Shown one piece after another: positions 35,133 to 43,485 of a DNA stretch of 54,993 bases. A model generated the notes under the pieces. That model was not told where the DNA came from, made no database searches, and worked only from the letters and a program-made list of their open reading frames with translations. Source of the DNA: Eubacteriales bacterium. GTDB taxonomy: Bacteria; Bacillota; Clostridia; Christensenellales; Aristaeellaceae. The first letter of the stretch is position 1; each line of letters opens with the position of its first letter. The stretch spans positions 1 to 54,993 of the forward strand of contig JAQUWD010000022.1 in assembly GCA_028693055.1 (NCBI GenBank). Reading direction: 5' to 3'. Both the position numbers and the translations under genes were made by a program.

Positions 35133-37016
35133 TCACAAACGGCTTGCCGATACGATATCCCGATATAGATAGGCGGGCGTCAAGCCGTCGTGGCCGTTGT
35201 ACGGAAGGCGTTCTCGTTTAAGCTCTTCTATTTCGGCAATTTCTCCCGCAAGCCACCCCTTCACGCGAGCGCGTGTGGTTTTTAACCGTTGCATGGCTCC
35301 TCCGTATCGCAGATCCAACACCTCCCACCCGATGGATTGATTGGTGCGCATCCAAAGATCGCGATGTACCTCGCAAAGCCGCTCCATTGCCGAGAGGACG
35401 CGCGGTATCCTGTCATCGGCTATCTCCGCCAGCTTTTTTCGGTTCTTGGTATGGTAGGCTTCCGTCAAGCGCAGCCCAAGATCTGCTTTCAATGCCAAAG
35501 CGTCGCATGCGCTGGCGTAGAAGCGAAACATTTGCTCATGAGCAGGGTATCGCTCCGCGGCTTCCGTCATGCTATTAGACAGCTTGCGGTAATGTGCTTC
35601 AAAGTCAAATGCTACGGGTAGGTTGGCGTCCATAAGGCCAAGCAACGGATCCTGCCACAGAAGAAAACGACTGGTATTGATCACCTTCATATTCCCAGAT
35701 GAACCCATTACCTCAGGCAACTCATCCATGAGCTTAATAGCCTCGAATGCCTTTGCCGATCCATGGGTACAGAAAGCAAAACGCTGGTACCATTGTTCGT
35801 CCAACACCGTTTGCGCATAGCCTTCCTCTGCATAAAGCTGTAGACCTAGAAGAATGCACCACAAGCTGCTTTCGGGGCAGTTATCCCCCCATACGGTGGC
35901 AAAGGTTTCGCGCACACCCTGCTCCTTTGCAACAGAAAGCCCGTCACGTATATTCTGTGTGCTTTTGGCATGGCTATAGGCAAAGCTGCGATTGTTGCGT
36001 ACGCACCCGGCAAAAATCACATCTCTTCCAAGCTTTTGATGTAGCTTCGTCATACACTCCATGGTTTCCCGATTGCTGTAGTAATCCCAATAGATGATTT
36101 GCAGCTGCGGTTGTAGCGCAGAAAGCACCTCAGACGGAAATTCCAAATCGTCCTGCGTATAATACTCGCCATCTGGCAACGTAGCCCGGAAAAACATATC
36201 GCCCCACATCATGGGTCGGAGACCAAGCTTTTCTACGATAGCCGTCACCTTGGACAGATGCTCGCTCATAATCGATAGCTTATCCCGCAAACCATGGCGC
36301 AGTAGATAATTTCCCTGTCCAAGCCGCCAAGCCTCATCCATACCGATATGGATACGATGACTACGGAAAGGCGCGGTCGATGAACGAATCATTTTTTCAA
36401 TCAAATCGTAGGTACGCTTTTCCCCCACTAACAGCGTGCTTTCGTCTTCCCTAACATCCGCGTAAGTCTCCCACCGAAGCAGGTCTGTCAAATGGGCCAA
36501 GGTTTGAATGCATGGAATCATTTCTACGCCAAGCGCATAGGCATAATCGTCAAATGCACGCAGCTCATCCTGTGTATAGCGAGGACGCATGTAACCAAAG
36601 TAAGGCTCGCCCTCCACTTCGTAGGTATCCTCTAAATAGAGCATCAAGCAATTCAAACCCATGCATGCCATCATTCGCAGAAGCCGAAACACCGTTTCGC
36701 GGGTTGGCAGAGCTTCGCCTTGACTTACGTCCAGCATTGCGCCATTCATGGTGAAATAGCATTTTTCAACCGTTTCAAAGCGCTTGTCGGAGAGATGCTC
36801 CAAAACCAAACCCACTGCCCGAAAAATCTGTACCGGCTGATGATAAGAGATCGAGACGGTTGCACCATCCCGGCTGATCGTCAGCCGCTCCTCTTGCGTG
36901 GAGTTAAGCGTAATATGCAATCCACCCGTTGAAAGCTCAAATCCGTATTCTTTCGCGAATTCTATCATTCCGGGCGTTAAGTGGGCGGGCAATCCTGAAA
37001 AACATATATTTGTCAT
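35133..37016 (-). CDS. GH20 beta-N-acetylhexosaminidase, cytoplasmic
   Basis: A 627-residue exo-hexosaminidase. After an N-terminal alpha/beta domain come the barrel segments GAMLDVSQGEALPTRETVFR, LNCLMLYLEDTYEVEG, MIPCIQTLAHLTDLLRW and RIHIGMDEAWRLGQG, where Asp227-Glu228 are the catalytic pair, then MMWGDMFFR and IIYWDYY. A long helical C-terminal region follows. No signal peptide is seen. It would remove beta-linked GlcNAc or GalNAc from imported oligosaccharides. Its start overlaps the stop of the upstream M29-like gene (ATGA), indicating tight coupling. Confidence 0.88.
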   Translation of the reverse strand: MTNICFSGLPAHLTPGMIEFAKEYGFELSTGGLHITLNSTQEERLTISRDGATVSISYHQPVQIFRAVGLVLEHLSDKRFETVEKCYFTMNGAMLDVSQGEALPTRETVFRLLRMMACMGLNCLMLYLEDTYEVEGEPYFGYMRPRYTQDELRAFDDYAYALGVEMIPCIQTLAHLTDLLRWETYADVREDESTLLVGEKRTYDLIEKMIRSSTAPFRSHRIHIGMDEAWRLGQGNYLLRHGLRDKLSIMSEHLSKVTAIVEKLGLRPMMWGDMFFRATLPDGEYYTQDDLEFPSEVLSALQPQLQIIYWDYYSNRETMECMTKLHQKLGRDVIFAGCVRNNRSFAYSHAKSTQNIRDGLSVAKEQGVRETFATVWGDNCPESSLWCILLGLQLYAEEGYAQTVLDEQWYQRFAFCTHGSAKAFEAIKLMDELPEVMGSSGNMKVINTSRFLLWQDPLLGLMDANLPVAFDFEAHYRKLSNSMTEAAERYPAHEQMFRFYASACDALALKADLGLRLTEAYHTKNRKKLAEIADDRIPRVLSAMERLCEVHRDLWMRTNQSIGWEVLDLRYGGAMQRLKTTRARVKGWLAGEIAEIEELKRERLPYNGHDGLTPAYLYRDIVSASRL

Positions 37017-38089
37017 GGCTTTTCTGCCCCTAATCGCTCAACGGCGTCATCCAGATAAATCCCGTCTTGGCAAATCAATAAGCCATCCAGCGTAATGGTA
37101 GGAGCATGCATATCAAAATCAATATGCTTTTTCCCATGAATCAATGTATTCGTATGGTTTGCATTGCCCAGCGCCACATGGACGCAACGGCTTTGGTGCG
37201 TGCCATCGATTAACCAGTGGTATCGGTCGTTATCCAGCGAGCGTGTTGTAACAAGGCCTACTTCATCCGCCATGTCGGCATAGGGCTCCGCCTCGTACAT
37301 CCACTGGCGCAAGCGCTCCACTTGAGCTGCATCGCCGTCATAGCGAACCACTTTTCCTGCCTGTAGCTCAATGAGTAACGGCGGGCGCTCCAGCTCATCA
37401 CCGCCCGGAAAATGGGGCCGAATGGGATAGGGCGAGCTGCCATAGGCAAATTGCGAAGCGCCGTCCACCACCAGCTTACCGGTAACTCCTCCCGCCGAAG
37501 GAACGACCGCAACCTCCCCGTAGAGGGGAACAATACCCAACACAGGGTAAATCCCATGAGGCTTTGTACCAACATCAGCAGCAAAATCCGTTCCCAGCGC
37601 TGTTGTCACATGAATCCTCCGGCCTCTTTTCAGCGCGTTTACCAGCCGCCTTGTCCGCTGCCGCATCTGCAGCAGCTCTTCCTCGTCTATTTCCCAGTGC
37701 TCCATGCCGGTAACGTCAACGGTGTAACGGCGATTCTCACCCAGCAGAGATATATCGCAAGCATCGGGATCATGAAGGAATAGGCTAAAATCAGTATTCT
37801 TCTGCTCGGTTGTCATCAAGCAGATATCGGCTGCCTCAATCGCCGCCCGGAGGGGGTTAATAAGCGGCATATTTGAATACGCCGTGTATCGCGTCTCTCC
37901 CGCATATGGGCTGATATCGATCTGCAATGGCCGTAGGCCCATGGATAGCGCGCATTCTGCCAAAGCCCTAGCGTAATCCTTTGTGGTATCGTCCTGTATG
38001 ATAGCCACCGTTTCTCCCCGCTTAGCGCCGGCAATTTTACAAAGAAGAAAAAGCGCATTATGCTGCAAGCGTTCATCCTGAGTATTCAT
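37013..38089 (-). CDS. M29-like metallo-aminopeptidase family protein
   Basis: A 358-residue protein resembling the M29 thermophilic aminopeptidase (aminopeptidase T/AmpS) group and its NicX relatives. Likely metal ligands lie in LYGEVAVVPSAGGVTGKLVVDG (Glu), CVHVALGNANHTNT (His) and HIDFDMHAPTITLDG (His, Asp). It is coupled to GH20. In this setting it could trim peptides from imported glycopeptides (inference); members of the fold also include non-peptidase enzymes, so the assignment is to the superfamily. Confidence 0.75.
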   Translation of the reverse strand: MNTQDERLQHNALFLLCKIAGAKRGETVAIIQDDTTKDYARALAECALSMGLRPLQIDISPYAGETRYTAYSNMPLINPLRAAIEAADICLMTTEQKNTDFSLFLHDPDACDISLLGENRRYTVDVTGMEHWEIDEEELLQMRQRTRRLVNALKRGRRIHVTTALGTDFAADVGTKPHGIYPVLGIVPLYGEVAVVPSAGGVTGKLVVDGASQFAYGSSPYPIRPHFPGGDELERPPLLIELQAGKVVRYDGDAAQVERLRQWMYEAEPYADMADEVGLVTTRSLDNDRYHWLIDGTHQSRCVHVALGNANHTNTLIHGKKHIDFDMHAPTITLDGLLICQDGIYLDDAVERLGAEKP

Positions 38090-38113
38090 CGAGCGATTCC
38101 TTTCGGCTCGTTA

Positions 38114-38145
38114 GGCATGGGGCGTCATTTGTGACGCCCCATGCC
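38114..38145. repeat. Perfect 14-bp stem-loop after the binding-protein gene
   Basis: GGCATGGGGCGTCA (38114-38127) pairs with TGACGCCCCATGCC (38132-38145) over a four-base loop. It lies between the solute-binding-protein remnant and the M29-like gene and may stabilise upstream mRNA or reduce readthrough, as often seen after ABC binding-protein genes. Confidence 0.8.
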
Positions 38146-38164
38146 GTTTATCCGTTAGTCCGAT

Positions 38165-38852
38165 TTATTTTACGGCAGCCTGATAACGTTCCAAAGCAGC
38201 CTGATAGATAGCTAGATAGCCATCCAAATCCATTGCCTTTACTTGAGCCACATACTGATCCCAATTATCCAGCGACTCATCGCCCTTGACAAATTTCGCG
38301 GTCATATTGGTTACATAGGTTAGCAGATCGTCATAAGCTAGAAGCTGCTCTGCCTCTTCTACCGTATAGGTAAAGGTAGGCCAACGCTCCTCAACGGGAA
38401 GGAAATAAGGCTCCATCATCGCAGCAGCGGCAACCGCGTCAGGCTGGGTTTCATAGCCGGAAAAGTATTTGGTGGATACAATACTGGTATACTTGCCACC
38501 GGGACGGGGAGTGTAACGAGCAAGTGCAGTATCCAAATTCATGCCGTCAGGATTATGTAGAATGTCGTCCACAAAGGTAGGCACTCCATCCACATAGTTG
38601 AAGGTAACACCCTCTACGCCCATGAATAGCAGCTTCATTCCTTCATCGCTATAGAAGTAATCCATCCATTTCATGGTTTCGGCAGGATACGCATTATCGC
38701 AGGTAATAACAAAGCCGCCAATACTGCTGACTGCGGGGCTCAGGTTATTAAACGCCTGATCACCGTGAGGGCCGATCAGAACGGGTACGCCGGTATAGCT
38801 ATCGGGCAGTTGGACAACAGCGCCGGTAATGGAGTTAAGCGCGCCTACGATT
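38165..38852 (-). pseudogene. C-terminal part of an ABC solute-binding protein (deletion product)
   Basis: About 228 codons read VGALNSITGAVVQLPDSYTG, then SIGGFVITCDNAYPAETMKW, MDYFYSDEGMKLLFMGVEGV and end in YQAALERYQAAVK. This is the C-terminal half of a family 1 (LplA/YtcQ-like) oligosaccharide-binding protein. There is no signal peptide or N-terminal lobe; the reading frame begins at the junction near 38850-38853 where it abuts the permease remnant in another frame. Confidence 0.88.
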
Positions 38853-39302
38853 GACAAGCCCAGTAGAAGGGGAAAGAAAAGCCATCAGCATAGAAACTAC
38901 GACTGTAATGGAAAGAAAATGCGGCGCATAGGTAATGGTCTGAGCGATTCTTTTGATACTGCTTTTATTTACCTCGTTGAGAATTAGCGCTAAAATAAGG
39001 GGAGCAGGGAAGCCGATTAACAACTGATACAGGCTGATGAACAACGTGTTCTTCATAATAACCGGAAAATAGTATGACGAAAATAGCGTATTAAAATGTT
39101 TGAAGCCCACCCAGTTGCTTCCGATAATTCCTCTACGGAAGCTAAAATCCTTAAATGCGATTTCTAATCCAAGCATCGGCCCATAGTGAAACAGCAGAAA
39201 AAATACGAGTCCGGGTAAAATCATCAGGTACAAATCCCAATTGCGGCGAGCTCCCCGCAGTACGGAATGATTCTGCATAAGGACACTTCTCTTCCCGATC
39301 AT
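38850..39302 (-). pseudogene. N-terminal part of an LplB-type ABC permease (deletion product)
   Basis: About 150 codons read WDLYLMILPGLVFFLLFHYG, LEIAFKDFSFRRGI, PLILALILNEVNKSSIKRIA and ITYAPHFLSITVVVSMLMAF, the first half of an LplB-type permease (usual length about 300). After STGLVN the frame passes into binding-protein sequence and stops. AAGGGGG precedes the ATG at 39302. The rest of this permease, the expected second permease and the front of the binding protein are missing. Confidence 0.88.
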
Positions 39303-39336
39303 GCACATGCCCCCTTAAGACTGATATGAATCGTTT

Positions 39337-39350
39337 TATCGACATCGATA
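39337..39350. promoter_or_regulatory. Candidate operator of the amino-sugar operon
   Basis: TATCGA-CA-TCGATA is a 14-base inverted repeat at the expected transcription start, next to the -10 box. A repressor, perhaps the ROK protein encoded downstream, could bind here, although the repeat differs from that in the ROK promoter. Confidence 0.55.
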
Positions 39351-39378
39351 TAATATCATTATCAATTCCATGTGTCAA
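39350..39378 (-). promoter_or_regulatory. Promoter of the amino-sugar operon
   Basis: TTGACA (39378-39373), 17 bases, TATTAT (39355-39350), upstream of the truncated permease gene. Confidence 0.8.
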
Positions 39379-39555
39379 GACGTATTTTATGTTTATGGCA
39401 AAAAAAGTTCCGTATTTGCCAATTGCAAAACATGCTATGCTTGCCGCGTTTTTTCATCTTATTCAATTTTATAGTAGAGCATTACATCATCAATTCCGAA
39501 GGGCCACAAAAAGCAAATCGTCCTTCCTCACGATGACAGTCCATGCGACAGAAGC

Positions 39556-40014
39556 TTACTTTGCAATCATTTTCGCCATACACAGGGATTCATCCATCCC
39601 TTTATAAGGTCCATAATTCGGTATGCCTTCAAAACCATGCCTTCGATAAAGCGCATGGGCTTCCGATAAGGCCTTTGCACTCTCAAGAACAAGCTTTTGA
39701 TAGCCCAGTTCTCTCGCCCACTCCGTTAATCGGATAACCAATTCCTTGCCAATGCCCTGCCTTTGCCAATCGGGCTGAACAAAGATACGCTTTAATTCGG
39801 CACTGTCAGGACTATATCTTTTGATCGCTCCCCCCGCAATCGGGCGGTCATCTTGATAAACGACGATCGCCTGCTCTATGCTATCGATCTGATTGTATAC
39901 GCGATATTGCTTATCCTGAACTTCTTTGCCAACCCGCCGATCCAGTTCCTGATCCAGCAGCCTGCAATTTTCGATGAAATCGCAATCGTGACCATTAGTC
40001 CGTCTATATTCCAT
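39556..40014 (-). CDS. GNAT family N-acetyltransferase
   Basis: A 152-residue acetyl-CoA-dependent acetyltransferase. The core has the strand AIVVYQDDRPIAGGAIKRY, the acetyl-CoA loop ELKRIFVQPDWQRQGIGKEL and the C-terminal YQKLVLESAKALSEAHALYRRHGF. GAGGAGGG stands before the ATG at 40014. It lies 30 bases after another GNAT gene on the same strand. The substrate is unknown. Confidence 0.9.
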   Translation of the reverse strand: MEYRRTNGHDCDFIENCRLLDQELDRRVGKEVQDKQYRVYNQIDSIEQAIVVYQDDRPIAGGAIKRYSPDSAELKRIFVQPDWQRQGIGKELVIRLTEWARELGYQKLVLESAKALSEAHALYRRHGFEGIPNYGPYKGMDESLCMAKMIAK

Positions 40015-40044
40015 GCGAATCCCTCCTCAAATCGAGTATGGCGA

Positions 40045-40575
40045 TTATAGCAGGCATTCCAGCTGACAATCGCAGGGCTCTTTTTGTGCCAGTTCCTCGT
40101 TATATTCCGACGCCTCCACGCATCCCATGGCTTTATAAAAGGCTTGACTTTCAACGGCAGAGTGAGCGGAGATATATAGCTTCTCCGCCCCATGATCCTT
40201 TGCCCATCGTTTAGCCAAGTTAAATAAAGCTCTTCCCATTCCTCCTCCACGCATATCTCGGGATACATGAATATTGGACAAATCCATATATTTAACGCAA
40301 GTGCCAAAAAGGGCGGGCTCCACGGAGGCAAAACCTTTCAAATGTCCATCCACAAAGCCGCCCACCACATATCCGTCGCCACAGATGAGGTTTTGTAGGT
40401 ATTGAATCTCCTGGCGATACTCCTCCTCCGACCAGTGATCAACAAAGGGAACATCTAAAATTTTCCATTGTCCCTCCACTTTTCTCCAGCACTGGTTGAC
40501 AATCTGGGTTCTATCAAAAAACGCAAACAGCGATAGATCCATATCGCATACCGCTAATTCTTTATACGAAATCAA
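40045..40575 (-). CDS. GNAT family N-acetyltransferase
   Basis: A ~176-residue acetyltransferase. Its N-terminus has FAFFDRTQIVNQCWRKVEGQ and DHWSEEEYRQEIQYLQN, and the CoA loop is IHVSRDMRGGGMGRALFNLA, then LYISAHSAVESQAFYKAMGC. The start is taken as the TTG at 40575 (LISYKELAVCDMD), ten bases after GAGAGG and matching the family N-terminus I remember; the frame is open further upstream. Probably co-transcribed with the next GNAT gene. Substrate unknown. Confidence 0.85.
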   Translation of the reverse strand: MISYKELAVCDMDLSLFAFFDRTQIVNQCWRKVEGQWKILDVPFVDHWSEEEYRQEIQYLQNLICGDGYVVGGFVDGHLKGFASVEPALFGTCVKYMDLSNIHVSRDMRGGGMGRALFNLAKRWAKDHGAEKLYISAHSAVESQAFYKAMGCVEASEYNEELAQKEPCDCQLECLL

Positions 40576-40627
40576 TTGGATTGCACCTCTCAACGTATGG
40601 ATTGGTTTTACACCACTTTGAGCAATA

Positions 40628-40671
40628 ACAAGAGGCTGTTGCAGTGTTATCCTTCTGCAACAGCCTCTTGT
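40628..40671 (-). terminator. 17-bp hairpin after the DUF3048 gene
   Basis: ACAAGAGGCTGTTGCAG (40628-40644) and CTGCAACAGCCTCTTGT (40655-40671) are exact complements with a ten-base loop, 11 bases after the DUF3048 stop. The U-tract on the minus strand is weak (TTATTG). Confidence 0.75.
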
Positions 40672-40681
40672 GTTTCTCAAA

Positions 40682-41872
40682 TTAGTTCATGGAATCGGCG
40701 CTATAGGTCAACACAGCTTCAGGAGGCAGATGACCAATGTAGGTTTTTCCGCGGGTCAGCTGAATCTCGTTGCCCTGATCGTCGAAGAACACGGTGGGAG
40801 AATCGGTAGACTCGCGTACCCAGTAGCCGGGAATATAGCGACCGCCGATGTAGATATCGGCATTGCCCTGACCCACGCTCTGCATAACGGGCATCATATA
40901 GTTCTCGTTAGCGTACTCGTAGGGCACCCGCTGAATGATCACGTTGCTGAAGCTCATCTGAATCATGTTCTGCTTGGCATCCTTTAGGTTGCTAAGGATG
41001 CTTTCAGCGCTGGTGAAGGTCTGGTAGGGAACGGTGCCGTTGTAGCGCAGATAGAGATTGTTGCTCTCATCATAGTAGAAATGGCACACATACTGCTTGT
41101 TGCCCCAATCCAAATTGATGGAGTATGCCAGCTCGTAGCCGTCGGTATAGACGTTCTCGTCGCTGAACAGGAACGGATGGGGGGTGGCAACCGTGCTTTC
41201 GGGCACAGTGCTCTGATAATTAACAACATTAACGCTCAGGTTATTAGGGCCGCCCAAAACAGGGGACAAGCGTTGGCTCAGGTTTGCATCCTGCTCCTTC
41301 ACGTCAAGGGCAACGCCCTTGGTGCCCGCGCCCAGCTCGGCAAACATAGCGGCGATATTGTTTTCCTCCGCACGGGGGCCTCCGCGATAGATGATGCCGC
41401 CCTGCCACTCTTCCCGCAGCAGCACCTGACCAATACGGCAGGAACGCACAGGGCCGGCGCTGGTGGGCTGTCCCTCAGCGAAGCTATCGTTAAACAGGAA
41501 CGTGATACGGGTGTGACCGTCGCGGGTCAGCATTCCCTCATATACGAGATCAGCATACTGGCCGCCCCAAGGAGCGCGCGTGCTGGTACCGGCAAAATCA
41601 ACCTTTTGCACGTCGTTGCTGATCTGCACCAGCATAGGCATATAGCGATATCCGTCTGCCAGCTCCATGCCCGTGGTGGGGCTTTCGCCGGAGATAACGG
41701 GGTTGGTTGCCAAATCATCCTTGTTATAGCTGATCGCCCGATCAGCGCTATCTTGGAGCACAGTCGCGCCCGCAGTATCCATGGTATACTTAGGATCATG
41801 ACCTGCGGCCATCGCGGAAGTGGCGGAAACCAGCAGCATACAACACAATAGGAAGGAAAGAACTTTTCTCAC
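40682..41872 (-). CDS. DUF3048 domain protein (YerB-like), exported
   Basis: A 396-residue exported protein. The signal peptide (KVLSFLLCCMLLVSATSAMA) ends in a signal-peptidase-I-type site rather than a lipobox. DUF3048 marks are MPMLVQISNDVQ, ADLVYEGMLTRDGHTRITFLF, GPVRSCRIGQVLL, and the C-terminal GGRYIPGYWVRESTD, TVFFDDQGNEIQLTRGKTYI. YerB-type proteins of Firmicutes are surface-located and of unknown function. It has its own strong promoter and a hairpin terminator. Confidence 0.92.
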   Translation of the reverse strand: MRKVLSFLLCCMLLVSATSAMAAGHDPKYTMDTAGATVLQDSADRAISYNKDDLATNPVISGESPTTGMELADGYRYMPMLVQISNDVQKVDFAGTSTRAPWGGQYADLVYEGMLTRDGHTRITFLFNDSFAEGQPTSAGPVRSCRIGQVLLREEWQGGIIYRGGPRAEENNIAAMFAELGAGTKGVALDVKEQDANLSQRLSPVLGGPNNLSVNVVNYQSTVPESTVATPHPFLFSDENVYTDGYELAYSINLDWGNKQYVCHFYYDESNNLYLRYNGTVPYQTFTSAESILSNLKDAKQNMIQMSFSNVIIQRVPYEYANENYMMPVMQSVGQGNADIYIGGRYIPGYWVRESTDSPTVFFDDQGNEIQLTRGKTYIGHLPPEAVLTYSADSMN

Positions 41873-41945
41873 TTTTTTGCCTCCTTAAATTTCGCCAGTA
41901 TCAATTTTCACACAGCCGATGAGAGCTGACCGTATGATATTTCCT

Positions 41946-41975
41946 ATTATATCATCGGTCAAAGAAGCTTGTCAA
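41946..41975 (-). promoter_or_regulatory. Promoter of the DUF3048 gene
   Basis: TTGACA (41975-41970), 18 bases, TATAAT (41951-41946). Confidence 0.85.
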
Positions 41976-42062
41976 CGCAACGGCTCCCAATAGTTGTAAA
42001 TGATTTCCTTTTCATTTTTCTCAAATTCCATGTCGCATCAAACGAGCTATGACTTGCCATAC

Positions 42063-42091
42063 TTGACTTTACCATGAAAACAGGGCATAAT
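42063..42091 (+). promoter_or_regulatory. Promoter of the DUF512-der operon
   Basis: TTGACT (42063-42068), 17 bases, CATAAT (42086-42091), 54 bases before the DUF512 start. Confidence 0.7.
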
Positions 42092-42145
42092 GAACAGCGT
42101 TTCTTGCTTGCCAAGCAAATGTAACAATTATAAGGAGGAAGGCTG

Positions 42146-43465
42146 ATGGAGCACCTGATTACCGGTATCGAACCCCATTCCATAGCGCAGCGCCACGGCG
42201 TTCTTCCGGGCGACCGTTTGCTTTCGATTAACAGCGAGAAAATCATCGACGAGATTGATTATCAAGCGTTCATCGCAAATCCGCTTCTCCGGCTTTCGCT
42301 CATCCGTCGGGACGGACGCGCAGAGGAGCTTGTCATCCGCAAGGAGGAAGGCGAGCCGCTAGGGCTGCATTTCGGCGAAAGCATGACGCTCTCCCCCCGC
42401 ACCTGCCGGAACAAATGCGCCTTTTGCTTTATTGATCAAATGCCCCCGAATCTACGGGAAAGTCTCTACGTCAAGGATGATGACTGGCGCTATTCCCTCA
42501 TGATGGGCAATTTTGTCACCCTGACCAACGTGGACGATACGGAGCTTGACCGCATCATTCGCCGCCACGCCTCACCTCTTTACATCAGCGTTCACACCAC
42601 CAACCCCGACCTTCGCTGCCGCATGATGAACAATCGTTTTGCGGGGAACATTATGGAGCGTCTCCAGCGGCTCAAAGCCGTCGGCATCCGCTTTCACTGC
42701 CAAATCGTCGTCTGTCCCGGTTACAACGACGGCCCGGAGCTATTGCGCACCCTTACCGATCTACGTTCTTTGGCTCCCGCTGCCCAGACCGTAGCCATGG
42801 TTCCCGTTGGTCTGACCAAGTATCGAGATGGGCTGGCTTCCCTAACGCCCTTTACCAAAGACGCCGCCCGTGCTTTATTGGACATGATCGCCCCTTTTCA
42901 AGAGGAATGCCGCAAAGCCCTAGGCTCCACCTTCGCCTTTCCCAGCGACGAGTTTTTCTGTCTAGCCGGCAGAGAAATCCCCCCCGAGGACTGGTACGAG
43001 GATTTTCCTCAAATTGAGAACGGCGTTGGGCTATTGAGACGTTTGGAATCGGAAATGGAGGAGGCTGCCCATTACGATGACGAGCCGGAGCCAAGCCAGC
43101 CCCGCCGCTATGTATTACCCACGGGGGTCAGCGCCGCGCCCCATCTTCGCCGTTTGATCGACCGCTTTGCGCCCAAGGGAACCACCGTGCGGGTCATCGC
43201 CGTACCCAACCATTTCTTTGGCGAGACGGTCACCGTTACCGGCCTACTAACAGGTGGAGATATTCTAGCCGCCCTAACTGCGGAAAACTGCGCCGATTGC
43301 GACGAGGTTTTGCTCTGCACAGTTACCTTACGCCACGAGGGGGATCTTTTCCTAGACGACATGTCCATCGACACCTTCCGCGCCTCCGCTCCCCTACCGG
43401 TTCGTCTGACGGACAACGACGGGCAGGCGCTCTACGACGCTTTGCGAGGGCGCAATTTACACTGA
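42146..43465 (+). CDS. DUF512 protein: PDZ, radical-SAM-like and DUF512 domains
   Basis: A 439-residue protein. Residues 1-~70 form a PDZ-like domain (ITGIEPHSIAQRHGVLPGDRL). The cysteine cluster CRNKCAFCFIDQMP (near 88-101) is of the CxxxCxxC kind that binds a 4Fe-4S cluster in radical SAM enzymes. The C-terminal half has the DUF512 sequence, including YVLPTGVSAAPHLRRLID and VRVIAVPNHFFGETVTVTGLLTGGDI. The family is widespread in Clostridia and commonly precedes der, as here. Its reaction is unknown. AAGGAGG precedes the ATG. Confidence 0.93.
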   Translation: MEHLITGIEPHSIAQRHGVLPGDRLLSINSEKIIDEIDYQAFIANPLLRLSLIRRDGRAEELVIRKEEGEPLGLHFGESMTLSPRTCRNKCAFCFIDQMPPNLRESLYVKDDDWRYSLMMGNFVTLTNVDDTELDRIIRRHASPLYISVHTTNPDLRCRMMNNRFAGNIMERLQRLKAVGIRFHCQIVVCPGYNDGPELLRTLTDLRSLAPAAQTVAMVPVGLTKYRDGLASLTPFTKDAARALLDMIAPFQEECRKALGSTFAFPSDEFFCLAGREIPPEDWYEDFPQIENGVGLLRRLESEMEEAAHYDDEPEPSQPRRYVLPTGVSAAPHLRRLIDRFAPKGTTVRVIAVPNHFFGETVTVTGLLTGGDILAALTAENCADCDEVLLCTVTLRHEGDLFLDDMSIDTFRASAPLPVRLTDNDGQALYDALRGRNLH

Positions 43466-43485
43466 ACGACCCAAAGGAGGAACTT

